A stretch of 64,000 bases of DNA from Triplophysa rosa (GCF_024868665.1 NC_079913.1:1484837-1548836); one strand, 5' to 3'; positions 1 through 12,215 are shown, counted from the first letter of the stretch. Notes: generated by a model not told the origin, from the sequence alone. Program-made: numbers and translations.

Positions 1-39
<39 letters not shown>
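1..39. repeat. (GA)n microsatellite at the window edge
   Basis: Uninterrupted GA dinucleotides that probably continue beyond the window. It is the first of seven GA-on-plus-strand tracts here. Confidence 0.97.
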
Positions 40-41
<2 letters not shown>

Positions 42-634
42 GAGAAGAGGTGGCTCCGTGCTTGTTTCAATTGGCACACCTGCTTTGAGAAGCTTGGCTC
101 GAGCATTGAGGTCGAAAAGTCAATTACACCCATGGTATGGCCAAGAGAAATGTTGCTAACTGACGTAACCTGATAATAATTTCAAATTTGCAGACAGTTA
201 TAAACTCATCAAGTCTGAGCCTCGAGCTCACACAAAGAACGCCTGTGTCTTCAAATTCTGTCCCACGACTAATTCTCCGCCGCTCTCAGATGGCTAAATT
301 AGAGCTTTAAATAACGGCATGAAATTTTCCTGTTAATAAAGAAGGTTTGCTATGGATGTAGCCGTGCACGCTCGCTTCGGTGTTTGTCACCAAACGTGCT
401 GAAAACAGTACCATTTTGTTTCCATGGTGCGCCCAAACATAACAGACACAAACACAAGGGAGCTCGGAGCGTAAAGTTCGTACAGCAGTCACATGACACA
501 ACACTAACTTATCAAGCATCCGTACCAATTTCACAGCAGACCGCACCTCACCAAGCATGACCGTCCAGCTGTTTACGTCTGTACTGTAAGTTTATTCAAG
601 TTTGCTCGATGACTACAAAATTAATCATTCCGTG
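40..634. other. Non-coding stretch, no feature recognised
   Basis: I see no repeat or gene. The longest open frame (307-558, minus, 83 codons) has no recognisable domain. The last eight bases, 627-634, are the left target-site duplication of the next element. Confidence 0.6.
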
Positions 635-1207
635 TAGCGCTGTCACGATTATTAAATAATCGTCTTATCGCGATTGTTTCAGATCATCGCAATTATTGCA
701 CATCTCTATAGTAGACACTAGGGGGAGCTGTAGTGCATCTGCATATTTTATTGTATATATTGTAGCTAAAGTATGGTAATACTTGTCAAATGTACCACCA
801 CAACACAATCACTTAAGAAAAAACTAAAGCATATACCATAAAAATAACCTGCAGTACAATTTAATTGTACTAAAAACAGACTAGAAGCTTTTCTATGACT
901 GATAGTATTTTAATGGTGGCTTCAATTCACTCCTGATCAATTTACTTCATTTACAAGTATTTGGCGGTTGTATTATTGACAGGTAAAAGTCTAAACCTTA
1001 AGTATGATGACCCAATTTTTTTCCTATGTATTTCCAAGAAAAAGAACATAGTCTTTATATTCAGAACAATACGGTCGTTTCAAAGCTGAATAAAAAATGT
1101 GTGAGAATTAAAAGTCAAAGCTCTAAAACAGACGATTAATCGTCATAATCGCAATGATTTATTAGACAATTAATCGTCAGCCAAATGTCATAACCGTGAC
1201 GGCCCTA
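635..1207. mobile_element. Non-autonomous hAT-like DNA transposon, complete
   Basis: The left end reads TAGCGCTGTCACGATTA and the right end, reverse-complemented, reads TAGGGCCGTCACGGTTA, so the terminal inverted repeats match at 14 of 17 positions. The flanks ATTCCGTG (627-634) and ATTCCATG (1208-1215) agree at 7 of 8 bases, the 8-bp target duplication typical of hAT elements. Further inside, both ends carry ATTAATCGTC-like motifs. The 573-bp body is AT-rich with no transposase frame, so any movement would have depended on an enzyme made elsewhere. The superfamily is inferred from duplication length and TIR style; the family name is unknown to me. Confidence 0.8.
715..728 (+). promoter_or_regulatory. 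CTCF-like core motif inside the hAT element
   Basis: The sequence acactagggggagc matches the CTCF core consensus CCASYAGRKGGCRS at 12 of 14 positions (mismatches at consensus positions 1 and 12). It lies within a transposon, so copies could spread the site. Binding is untested. Confidence 0.25.
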
Positions 1208-1215
1208 ATTCCATG

Positions 1216-1696
1216 CCTAGGGATGTTGAAAAAGCCCAGGTTTGTTTTGAGGCAAAAAGTATGCTTTACCGCCTTCATCACTTAAAACGGGGGTCTCAAC
1301 GCCCACCCGCTCACCTCTCTCACTTTTTTGCATTGTGTGGGTGTCCGACTCGGGAGAATTCATTGGCCTCTTTGTAGAACAAAGGTCTTCAATCACACAA
1401 CAGCACGTTCTCTCTTGGTGCCCACTCTCACCAATTCATTTTAATTACCTGCATCACATCTGAAACATGTAGCAAATACACAAACCATACCCAAAATAAC
1501 TTCATTTGGTGCTGCATAGATTTGCACATGCGACACTATATTTAGACGTGCATAATATATTAATACAGACGGTATTAATATATACAAATAGTGTAAAATG
1601 AGGTTTAAAACATGGACGTTACAGTTTTAGGATAAATAAACCTATATTTCAGATCAATTGTAAATTTAGATGCTCATTTATAATGATGCTCTCATC
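1216..1696. other. AT-rich non-coding stretch with a perfect 12-bp hairpin
   Basis: No gene or known repeat seen. At 1555-1566 and 1572-1583 there is a perfect inverted repeat, ATATATTAATAC, with a 5-base loop. It could be the relic of a foldback element or chance in AT-rich DNA. Confidence 0.5.
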
Positions 1697-1757
1697 TGTA
1701 AGTCGCTTTGGATAAAAGTGTCTGCTAAATGACTAAATGTAAATGTAATGTAAATGA
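1697..1757 (+). mobile_element. 3' tail of an L2-clade LINE or an L2-tailed SINE
   Basis: Contains the conserved tail GTAAGTCGCTTTGGATAAAA followed by GTGTCTGCTAAATGACTAAA and a run of TAAATG units. The segment 1704-1720 can form the hairpin CGCTTT / loop GGATA / AAAGTG, which the eel UnaL2 reverse transcriptase is known to recognise. Only the tail is seen, so this is a 5'-truncated LINE or the end of a partner SINE. Orientation is plus because the TAAATG repeats follow the hairpin. Confidence 0.85.
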
Positions 1758-2279
1758 TTTAGATTCATTATTTTTGCCAAGACATCCGATGCCCAGTGTA
1801 TGTAAGCACACACATAGAGCCAAGAAATAAATGTATGCATATGCATATAACTATATACAAATACATCTGTATAACATTACAGTTGACTTGAATAAGAGAC
1901 TTTAAGATATCGTCTATGACTCGTATGAGAAGTGAGAGTTTCCCAACTTCAACTTTGGGGATTTCATTGCATCATATTTCCGAGCTGACGAGCACAACTG
2001 CACGGAACAACAACCAAAAAACTGTCACGGCCAATCGGCAACAGAAAAATTGTCACAGCCAACCGAGCTCGCTTCCAAAATCCCTGCAAACTCTTTAACA
2101 TGACACTACACCAAAAGCAGCGTCCACGATCCCGAGAAGAACGTCAAAAACAGAAAAGAAAAGATTTTTGGCCACCACGTCAGTTAAAGCCTCCCTCATT
2201 ACACCAAAGCCCATCATGCTCCAGTGCTAACCCCAACACAAACTCTGTACACACATGCCATTAGTCATAGAGAGACAGC

Positions 2280-2281
<2 letters not shown>
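1758..2281. other. Non-coding stretch, no feature recognised
   Basis: AT-rich at first, more balanced after about 1910. An open frame at 1916-2098 (60 codons) shows no domain. I see no repeat. Confidence 0.55.

Positions 2282-2330
<49 letters not shown>
2282..2330. repeat. (GT)n microsatellite
   Basis: About 24 uninterrupted GT units followed by TATA. Such alternating purine-pyrimidine DNA can adopt Z form. Confidence 0.97.
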
Positions 2331-2334
<4 letters not shown>

Positions 2335-2440
2335 GACTTCTTTTGGATTGCGAGGACAGCTGAAGGTCGCTCAGACGTTGAGGCAATCACCCTAATGAAA
2401 ACAAACGAGTCTGTTCGCTTTCTCAGTAATCAAACACACC

Positions 2441-2583
2441 AGAGAGAGAGAGCGAGAGAGACAGAGACAGAGAGCGAGCGAGCGAGCGAGAGCGAGCGAG
2501 AGCGAGAGCGCGAGAGAGCGAGAGAGCGAGAGAGCGAGAGAGAGCGAGCGAGAGCGAGAGAGAGAGAGAGAGCGAGCGAGAGC

Positions 2584-2614
<31 letters not shown>

Positions 2615-2674
2615 CGAGAGCGAGAGCGAGAGCGAGCGAGAGACAGAGAGAGAGAGAGAGAGAGAGGGAGAGAG
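2441..2674. repeat. Compound GA / GAGC purine-rich repeat running into the gap
   Basis: GA dinucleotides interspersed with GAGC, GAGCGA and ACAG variants, almost purely purine on the plus strand. The tract is cut by the assembly gap at 2675 and resumes at 3393, so it is one locus. Confidence 0.95.
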
Positions 2675-3392
2675 NNNNNNNNNNNNNNNNNNNNNNNNNN
2701 NNNNNNNNNNNNNNNNNNNNNNNNNNNNNNNNNNNNNNNNNNNNNNNNNNNNNNNNNNNNNNNNNNNNNNNNNNNNNNNNNNNNNNNNNNNNNNNNNNNN
2801 NNNNNNNNNNNNNNNNNNNNNNNNNNNNNNNNNNNNNNNNNNNNNNNNNNNNNNNNNNNNNNNNNNNNNNNNNNNNNNNNNNNNNNNNNNNNNNNNNNNN
2901 NNNNNNNNNNNNNNNNNNNNNNNNNNNNNNNNNNNNNNNNNNNNNNNNNNNNNNNNNNNNNNNNNNNNNNNNNNNNNNNNNNNNNNNNNNNNNNNNNNNN
3001 NNNNNNNNNNNNNNNNNNNNNNNNNNNNNNNNNNNNNNNNNNNNNNNNNNNNNNNNNNNNNNNNNNNNNNNNNNNNNNNNNNNNNNNNNNNNNNNNNNNN
3101 NNNNNNNNNNNNNNNNNNNNNNNNNNNNNNNNNNNNNNNNNNNNNNNNNNNNNNNNNNNNNNNNNNNNNNNNNNNNNNNNNNNNNNNNNNNNNNNNNNNN
3201 NNNNNNNNNNNNNNNNNNNNNNNNNNNNNNNNNNNNNNNNNNNNNNNNNNNNNNNNNNNNNNNNNNNNNNNNNNNNNNNNNNNNNNNNNNNNNNNNNNNN
3301 NNNNNNNNNNNNNNNNNNNNNNNNNNNNNNNNNNNNNNNNNNNNNNNNNNNNNNNNNNNNNNNNNNNNNNNNNNNNNNNNNNNNNNNNNNNN
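2675..3392. other. Assembly gap (718 N)
   Basis: Unsequenced bases with GA repeat on both sides. The missing sequence is most likely more GA repeat that could not be assembled; the true length is not knowable from here. Confidence 0.99.

Positions 3393-3439
<47 letters not shown>
3393..3439. repeat. (GA)n microsatellite, right shoulder of the gap
   Basis: Pure GA up to 3438, then unique sequence starting with AGGATCAG. Same orientation as the left shoulder. Confidence 0.96.
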
Positions 3440-3441
<2 letters not shown>

Positions 3442-3834
3442 ATCAGTACTCAGCATTGTTCTTTAATTTACTGTTTCCACTGTAAGTCCACTCAAGCAGA
3501 GATTTAAAGACATGTGAAAACAAAGGCGTGGAGAAAATAACTCCACGGCAAACACAGAGACTGGAGACCTTACAAGAGCAGAAGATTTACGAGCTGATGT
3601 GATAAAGAAAGAGAGAAAGATGCATGCTCGGTCTGCTTTACTTTTGGGTCACAAAGACTGTGACATAGCAGATAAACACGTGAATGATTCTGAACAAACC
3701 TCTGGTTATGGTACTTGATCAAGAAGGACCATAAAATAAGTATACTGCAAATTGCTTTGAATAAAAGCATTACATTTAAATGCCGGCTTTTATATTGCAT
3801 TTATGTGCATATTATTTTGGGATCTATAAATAAA
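3440..3834. other. Non-coding stretch, no feature recognised
   Basis: Moderately AT-rich. A minus-strand frame (3570-3800) has no recognisable domain. No repeat seen. Confidence 0.55.
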
Positions 3835-4017
3835 GAGTTAATTTGCAAAAAAAAAACATGAAAATCATGTTTTTTAATTGTGCATACCAAGTAATATCAA
3901 TCAAACTGCAGTTGGGTTGTTTTGATTAAGTAATAATAACTAGAAAAAACACAGCTAACAAACACAATAAAACACAAAAAAACATGATTTTTCGGTTTTT
4001 GCAAATGAACTACAAAT
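3835..4017. mobile_element. Small foldback (inverted-repeat) element, family unknown
   Basis: The left arm (3842-3873) begins ATTTGCAAAAA and ends AAAATCATGTTTTTT. The right arm (3976-4009), reverse-complemented, begins ATTTGCAAAAA and ends AAAATCATGTTTTTTT. Between them lie about 100 AT-rich bases without coding capacity. The paired arms suggest a miniature foldback element, but A-runs make part of the match cheap and no clear target duplication is visible. Confidence 0.45.
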
Positions 4018-4220
4018 TTGCTGTTTTTCAGGAAATGGAAAAATCACGGTAACTTTTTAAATAATTTCATAATGTGATGTCAAAGTTGACAACAATAAAT
4101 AACAAATAAAGGGATTTTTTTAAAAACATTGTTTTCACCTGAACAATTCAGATACATCTGGGACAGCACAAGTCAGTAAATCGAGAGAATAATGAGTTAC
4201 GAGTGAATTATTCCTATTAA

Positions 4221-4285
4221 AAGTTATTTATTCAAAAGGTTTGTCAACATTTACTCACCTTCATGTTATTCCTGACCCAATTGGG
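4221..4285. mobile_element. Fragment of the AGGGATAGTTCACCC family (family A)
   Basis: The segment CATTTACTCACCTTCATGTT followed by ATTCCTGACCCA matches the inner left end of family A, best seen at 15611-16011. The outer end is eroded (TTCAAAAGG in place of TTCACCCAAAAATG) and the rest of the element is missing. Confidence 0.4.
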
Positions 4286-4550
4286 TCCACAAGTGAAATC
4301 AATTTGCTGTAATGTTGCTGTAATTTAATCGCAAGCATTTCAGGCCTACGGTAGTCTGTATCTTCTGCAAGCTGTTGATGTTTGGAAATGTAAAGAACAG
4401 TGCACCTGAAAAGTAAATGTAAATAAACGTGAAAACAGAAGCATGTGATGGCATGAGACGCGTTTCATCTCTTCATTATACTGGCTAATTAACGAGCAGT
4501 TGTAAATCAGTTTGAAACATGTAGGCAACAGCTGGGGTTGCTTTCTCCCC

Positions 4551-5229
<679 letters not shown>

Positions 5230-5259
<30 letters not shown>
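5230..5259. repeat. (GA)n microsatellite
   Basis: About 15 GA units, plus strand. Confidence 0.95.
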
Positions 5260-5262
<3 letters not shown>

Positions 5263-5573
5263 CATCTTGACTGTGTCAGACAGTAACAAGCATCCGCGGC
5301 AGGATTCAGTAAACAGCTGGCAGCTGTGCGGCGGGGGGCCTGACACTTATCTCCCTCCATCACTGCCACGCACGGCCCCTCTAATGGACCCTTCAAAAGG
5401 CCGTTCCAGCATCCATATTTTATTTGTGTGTCTCTGCCCCGCTGTAGCCTGTGGTTTTGCCGGTTGTTGACACCGATTGCTTTAGTAGTATACGAGTAGT
5501 ACGGAGGAACGGCTCGGGCTGATAAGCGGCTGAACGGCCTGCAGAGACCTGCCACCTATATCAGAAAAAGAGA
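5260..5573. other. Non-coding stretch, no feature recognised
   Basis: Balanced composition. Overlapping frames on both strands here are short and unlike any family I know. Confidence 0.5.
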
Positions 5574-5734
5574 TGGATAACCCCCAAATTTGATTTTTCC
5601 AAATCAAATGTCATTCCAAACCTTTATGACTTACTTCCTTCAAAAAAGACAATGAAAAATGATACTTTGAAGAACGTTGGTACAATCAACATTGGCAACC
5701 ATTGACTTGAGAACATTTTGGGTGAACTATCCCT
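5574..5734. mobile_element. Short family A miniature element
   Basis: The right end GGTGAACTATCCCT and the inner left CATTCCAAACC..TATGACTTACTTCCTT match family A. The left end is eroded (GGATAACCCCCAAA for GGGATAGTTCACCCAAA). The right flank is TTCAA rather than TTAA. At about 161 bp it has lost most of the interior seen in the 401-bp copy at 15611. Confidence 0.65.
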
Positions 5735-6179
5735 TCAACCCGTTATTTTAATAGCAGCTCATGAGATGTATAAGTGTCGGCCAAATTTGTCTCGACTGCT
5801 AAATAATACAATTTACGCACATTTTTTAAGTGTATTTGTATCGTATGCTTGTTTTTTTATTCTACTGTTAAAATGTTCAGTGAAGCTGCTTTGCAACAAT
5901 GAGCGAAAAGCCCACCAGAAATAAAACGAATAAGACTCGGAGAAGACTGTAGATGTGTCCAAACACTCCAAATTCCATTCACCAACCTACAGTGCTAACT
6001 TTAGTGAAACAACAAACAATGACATGATCTCTGCTTTATAATTCCGCTCTGCGAACGCAATCAATTTTTCACGTCGACGTGGGAATAGTTGTGTGGATGC
6101 TGCAAATATTTTGCACTCGGCGGGTAACAAAAGGGCACGCGGCAAACGGATGTGTACGAGATGCTGTTGTGAGACATCT
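5735..6179. other. Non-coding stretch, no feature recognised
   Basis: No repeat seen; it marks the left edge of a roughly 6-kb TE-poor island (to about 11.87 kb). Confidence 0.5.
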
Positions 6180-6720
6180 TTGAAGGTCCTCCTTCAAAGC
6201 ATCGCCTGCCTCCGCGGCCACGCCGGGGGACTCGTGCTATTAATTGAAGTTAATTTTCTGGGAAATCAGTTTGCCGGGCACGTTGGGAAGATTGATAGCC
6301 CCGGCACGTCCAGGCGTTTGGGAAATGACACTCGTCTTTTATAGGCACACATACTTTTATCATTCCGAATCAAATTATAAACAGGAGGTCAGGCACATGG
6401 GAAACCGGCTGAGGGAGATCTCCATAAGATTAATTAGGCCGGCCGGGCTAAGACAAGGTGAAGAGGAACAAAATAAAGATGGGGGTGGTGCGAACGGAGA
6501 GGAAGGTTCACTGTTTTGTGAAAAACGGGAAGTCAATTGGACAATAGGTAATTAGCAGAAGCCGCGGCCGGTCGGAGTGAAGGAAGGCGTCGGCCGCTGT
6601 CGGTTTCTCTCGGCCTGTAACGCAGAGGGCCGCGCTACGAAGGCCGCATTTAATTAGAGCACTTTGATACCCACAGGAGAGCTCTGCCCCCGGGCATCCT
6701 AAACACGGACTGACGCCAGC
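6180..6720. promoter_or_regulatory. Candidate conserved non-coding element (motif-based)
   Basis: GC-rich DNA broken by homeodomain-type cores: ATTAATTG followed by GTTAATT near 6239-6256, GATTAATTAGG near 6428, and TTTAATTAGAGC near 6650. It has no repeats and sits in a TE-poor island. These traits are common to vertebrate developmental enhancers; conservation itself is inferred, not observed. Confidence 0.3.
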
Positions 6721-9480
6721 CAGCTCCAGTCGCTCCCTGCACTCCAATTATAGACGCACCAAGCTGGGAGGAGCACCTTCCCCTCTCCGTACAAGCCTCC
6801 CTTGTGCCAAACAAACCCACACCAAATTGGCATTTGGATTAAACGGCGTGCGGAGATGCCCTGAAGGGTGGTGGGCTGTCTCACCTGGGCTAATCTAGGT
6901 GCCGTACGCTGTCATTATAATAAGGATTAATTTTCGGCACTGAGCGGGACCGAGGTAGGCCTCGGCTTGGCGGGTTCCCGAACAGCACGGGTCGGGAGGG
7001 CAGAAGCGCAGCGTGCAATATTAATGTCACTGTGACTAAATAAATGATAACAATACGGGGAGCATTGCAGTGTATTTTTAATGCACGGGAAGAGCACGAC
7101 GCCGCACGTTACGATGCTCGCAAACATGCGGCGCATGAATTATGCAACTCCGCCGCTTTCATCTCCGCATCTGCATGTTTAGTAAACAAACTGTTTCTCT
7201 TCTGGCAACAAGATGTGAGTGTAAATAATATATATTTAAATCTGCGCCGCCTGCCAACAAATGGAAAGCACTTGTTGTGTGTTGTGTTTGCTAATTTGTT
7301 GTATTATTCAAAACAACCTCCCCAGTCGCTTCTTATCTCAGCAGGGTGATAAACAGATACGCATAAAAGCGGAAAAAAATCAAGGCGGCTAAGATCGGCT
7401 CTGACACCCGAGCCTAAATATTTATTTAGCGCAACAAGATCTGCTTACAGTACAAAAAACATCAGTGTGTTCTAACATTCGGCGCAATATGAAAGAGCAT
7501 GTACTGTATATTGACATGTGCGCGGCGTAAACAGACGAATACACAAAGACGTGACAATCCCATTGTGGGAGTCTAAACATTGTGTTCTCCTGCGCTGTCA
7601 GAACGGATCATCCCATGATGCCGTACGAGAAGAAAACAAGTGACTGCCACTTGAAAACGGGCCTGCATGGTTAGATAGCGAGCGAGAGCCTTCTGATAGT
7701 CAAGTGATGTAGCGTTGTTTGTCTAGGTATCGGCTTGGAGTTGCGTGTAGTTCGATACACACTGTTTGATCAAAGATTATCTTTATCGATAGAAGCTGAC
7801 AAACAAACACGTGCTGCTAATAGGAGGACGGTCACTGACAGCTGTGATGCGGTTTTATTAAAGGGAACAAAAAACAATGCTAAAAATGCCAAATTAAGCA
7901 AACCATTTGCCCTCGGTCTTAAAAACGAAACTATCCAGGATCTATTAAAGTAAATCACCGTGTATTGATTCCGAATGCCAAAACCGAAGCGATAACTTCT
8001 AAATGCTGTCATTTAACCAACGCAAATGTTTTCAGGTGTGTTTTTGTCTCATCCATGGGAATATTTTTGTTTAACAAACATCTCTACTATCGAGCCTTTG
8101 AGGTACAAAAACTGGATTTGGTTTTGTTGTTCCACATATCCATTATGACACGTATGTTACCGACTACACGTTCACACGCAGGTCTCCCTGAGCGACCGCG
8201 AACACGCGATTATCGTTATGATTTACTTTGGTCACAGTCAGCTAGGTATAATCACGGCCTGGGGTTTCTGAAAATCGACACTCACCCTGTCACGCTATGC
8301 CACATCAAGTCAATTCGAAGACGGGTTCAGACACGGCACGGTGGGTTAACCAGACCTGCGACGGTCCCGAGTGGGAGGAACATGAAAACACATTTCTCCA
8401 GGTTAGACACACAAATGCAAAGGAGGTCAAATAGTTTCGCTGCATGTGTGCAGTACACACCTTTGATTTCATTGACACTTGTCGGGCCTGCCACGACAGA
8501 TATAGTTTAAGAAGGAAAAAACACAGCAGAGGGACAAAAAAGAAAAGCATGTTAAAATAAAATCACTAACGTAACTATAAAATACTGACTGATAATTACA
8601 ACACATGGCTAAACATCTTGATAGCGATTCTTTGTCTTTTATCGTTCCTGCGAGTATTGAGTCAATAGACCCGAGCGTCCAATCAGCAGTAAATACGAGC
8701 GTTATTGCGCGAGCGAGGCACCTCTCCATCATTCCAGCCTCGGCTAAACATCTGACATCTCAACAGCTGCGAATCATTACCATTCGTTATAGATTCTGTA
8801 TATCAACAAGGAAAACATTAAATAAAGACTTCCATATGTTAAAAATGCCATTTGTGCTGTGGACGCTAAACGGTTTTGGGTAATTTAACATGATCTGCAC
8901 AGAGAAAGAACCACCGCCCCGGTCCAAGTGGATAAAAACGATGTGAAATGGATGGAAAACACGCACGCACGCACACACTTAACGCACCGGCGCAATAACA
9001 TTTGTGTTGGGAATCGCAACCACATTGTGATGTGTTAGGCGCTTGGCACCCCGCAGACGTGCTCGCCGGGAACACGCAAAGAAAACAGACCTGTTGCATC
9101 TTGGCAGAGCTGCTGGCGGAGGCCCAACGTCGCCCATTAAGGGAAAATGCCAACAGATGCCAAAAACAAACAAGCCCGTCCAGGCGACGCGGGTTTGTAC
9201 TACATTAAGGCTTCAGCGTGTGACAGTTTGCTGCTAAACTGTTGTAAACACCTCTCACCCGAGCGCGCCGAGCTAACAGCAATCTGCGGGTAAATTAATG
9301 AGGGGCTTCCCCCCGCGTACCTGGAGCCGTGCCAGCGCGAGGAAATCTCCCATCATGCAAAGCAGCCTAACAGGAGAGGACGGCGTCCAATTCGAGACTT
9401 CACAGGAGGACTCCTGAGAGTACATTTCGAAACGGTTCAAAGTGACAGCTCGCGTCGAGGAGCGACTCCTCACGCACGCG
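6721..9480. other. TE-poor non-coding stretch
   Basis: No transposon, long microsatellite or gene recognised across 2.8 kb. Several open frames, up to 181 codons at 7965-8510 (plus), overlap frames on the other strand and lack domains. A small (CACG)n/(CA)n patch lies near 8960-8978. GC-rich patches occur near 6960-7000 and 9040-9130. Confidence 0.5.
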
Positions 9481-9990
9481 TCTCATTTACAAAGTGTTCT
9501 GTGTAAAGGACCCCGGCCCCCGTACCGCCCACTTTCCTCACTTCAAAGTAACTTTATTAGAGAAAAGATTAGGCCGCACTTAACCCCTAATGAGCCATAT
9601 GAGAAACGGATGGAAAGCCTTCGCTCTGGCTCTTTTTTATTTGATGGTTTCAATATGTGACGGCAGGAGGGGAGGTCTCGGATGGAAATGCAAAAGCCAC
9701 CTTGGCTATTCCTGGACCGCAACCTCTCTCTCTAACTACACGCAGCTGTAAGCTCGCCACTTCTTTCGCCCACAACCCCCTCTTTTTGTCCTCAGTTTTT
9801 CCCCCTGCTTTTTTACTGCAAAATAGGGCAAGGTAACTTGCAAGGGGCCTCCTCGGGGAATCGTGTGATATTTAACTATGGCTACAGTGGCATTTACTAA
9901 TTTTATATGTGCAGAATCTGTGTCAGATTCTTATTCAGGGATTTGCGGAGCGGGGAGCAAAGGTGGCCGCTCTCTGTCCGCTGTGTATAC
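9481..9990. promoter_or_regulatory. Candidate conserved non-coding element (motif-based)
   Basis: Contains TAACTTTATTAGAG, AACCCCTAATGAGCC and, near 9895, ATTTACTAATTTTATATG: AT-core homeodomain-like sites spaced in otherwise balanced, repeat-free DNA. It lies in the centre of the 6-kb TE-poor island. Inference only. Confidence 0.3.
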
Positions 9991-11867
9991 AGTGGTATTA
10001 AGTGAACTATTCACAACACGTCCTGTGACATGTGCGTTGCTATTTTGTCCATAACCGGCACGCTCTCCCCCTTGCGTCACAATTAAATTCTAACCTTAGC
10101 ATTTGGAGACACCAACCAGCGCAGAGGGCGATTTGTTGACGGAGTGCCACTGCTTCAGATATGGATCGTTCGGGCACATACTTTATCCACCTTTTTCAAC
10201 GAAAGCGAAACGCACGACTGCCGCTTGAAAGGTAAATTGCTACTCCAATAAGACAACATTGGAAAAAGCGTTCTGTTTGACGAACGTTACCACGTTATAG
10301 ACCAAGCAAACATTATTCTTGCCGACTCAGAACTTCGAGCACAAAAAAGTCTTGATTTAAAAAAAGGCTCTTGTGGAAAAAGAAGTTCACCGGATTGACC
10401 TGAGGGGCTTAGAATCAAATTGCTGTGCTATTGTACTCCCTCCTTTTTCCAGTTCTGCCCGTAAGCCTCTTATTGATACACATGTGCTGAGACCACCCAT
10501 ACCTGGGGCTCATCCTCTCTTTCAGAACTCCGGTCATCCAAAAGGCACGGAGAAAGACATGCGGCTTTCTATATTCTAAGACTAATGCCAAATCCCCGGA
10601 GTGAGATTCTGTCTCTTGACTCAATAAAATAATTAGCTTTTTGCTTGGGAAGGCTGTTAATCAAGCCCGGTTACATACGCGCAAAATGTATTTCCCCTTA
10701 TCCCACGGCACGGCTACTGTCGCCGCTTTTATCTCTCAAAGTCACCGGTGCCTACTTCCACCATCGTCTTATTAAGCCGAAACGAGATGGATCAAAAAAG
10801 AGCTTTTTAATTTAATGTTTAGTCTACACGAGGGAAGATTATTCATCTCCGAATGAAAAGTAACGCTCGTATCAGCAGAACGGCCTCTATTTTAAATAAA
10901 TCTCAGCTCAGACAATGGGAGGCCATCGCCACGCGGGTGGTTTTTTATTATTTAAATGAATGTCAGCCATCTTTACCCAACACGAATATGATTGTCAGCA
11001 GTAACTACGAACATCTGTTATGCGCTGATCCCTTTCTTAAACATTGTCACAACAATTACAACCGTTTAAACAAACAAAGCCAGAAGAGCGACGTCTACGA
11101 AACAAAAACCCACAAGTCAACACGCTACGAGAATGAACAAAGGAGTCGCGGACGGTACCGCAGGGAGACGGGACTGATGCACGTGTTAACAACAAGTAGG
11201 TGTGGAGCGGCTGTCTGACAAAGCAACATCTTATGACGCATGCGACTGTTTGCAGCGTACAGAGGCTCTAAAATATGGAGCGTTAATGCAGGGCCCGACA
11301 CGTCTGCATGTTTCTGTCTGCAGCCCCCTCGCTTATCCCCCCCAGAACAAATAGAAACCAAGTCAAGAGGTTAAACTAAGCATGTAATTAATAGCTTCAC
11401 AACGAAACGCTGCACCCGCTCGCTTTCTTTCTCTCATTAATGTGCCATTGTCTGTTTTTTGGCCAGTCGTCTTTCTCTTGGGTCTCATCACTGATGCAAT
11501 TAACGGCATTTACGTTTGTTTCTATATGTGATGTGGAATCACACCGGTCTTATAGACGCACAACTAGAACATCGAGTTGCCAGCGAGCACTCAAAATGTA
11601 ACCCATGAGGAACTTCAATGATGATAAACCTGCATCAAAACACGTGAATTATAAATAATTAAAAATAACAAATCTTCAATACATACTTTCCCCTCCACGT
11701 GTGCCACGTGTCTGCACAATCTGTAACGTTTCCTTAATAACAAAACAAAGAATAAAGCATGGCAATAATTTAAAGAAAACAAAAGTAATGGGAGTCCGTG
11801 TATTACAGTATTTTTACTATGAGAGAGAGGTATTCCTACAGTCTAAATCAATACACGTTTGGGTAAA
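9991..11867. other. TE-poor non-coding stretch
   Basis: No repeat or gene recognised. The 121-codon frame at 10853-11218 (plus) is Asn/Lys/Arg-rich without a domain and is probably chance. GC-rich patches alternate with AT-rich ones. Confidence 0.5.
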
Positions 11868-12182
11868 ATGTGAACAAACCAAACCACTGGTTTAATCCAA
11901 CCTAGAAAATGTCCATATTTGACCCAACCATGGGTTAAAAGCACCAAGAATGTCTAAAATTGTGTAAAATGTATCTTTTAAATAATTAAATGCTGTGTTC
12001 TCAAAGTTGACAAGCACTTTTTAATGGGCAACTAATAATGATTTATGGCAAAAATAAAAATCACATAATATGGAGATACGAGGTTTCTGAAAGACAACAG
12101 CGATATGTTAAATTACAACTCAACAGGGTGGCCTGTCCCTTTTTGACCCCACATTAAATAACCCAGCATTTTTTAACATGGA
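11868..12182. repeat. Degenerate interspersed repeat with AACCCA/TGGGTT motifs
   Basis: Recurring near-palindromic motifs AAACCACTGGTTT (11880-11892), GACCCAACCATGGGTT (about 11920) and AACCCAGCATTTTTTAAC near 12162-12179 give a loose repeat structure. I recall similar motifs as common in fish genomes, but cannot name the family or define the ends. Confidence 0.35.
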
Positions 12183-12215
12183 AAGTTCATCACATGCATG
12201 CACTTCAAAATTTAA

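Noticed and set aside
2224..3507. 427-codon plus frame and its 354-codon antisense partner
   Set aside because: They consist of GA/GT microsatellite and N. The Arg-Glu and Ser-Leu strings are artefacts of a dinucleotide repeat.
7965..8510. 181-codon plus frame
   Set aside because: No domain, no splice context, overlaps antisense frames; a frame of this size is not surprising in 64 kb of six-frame reading.
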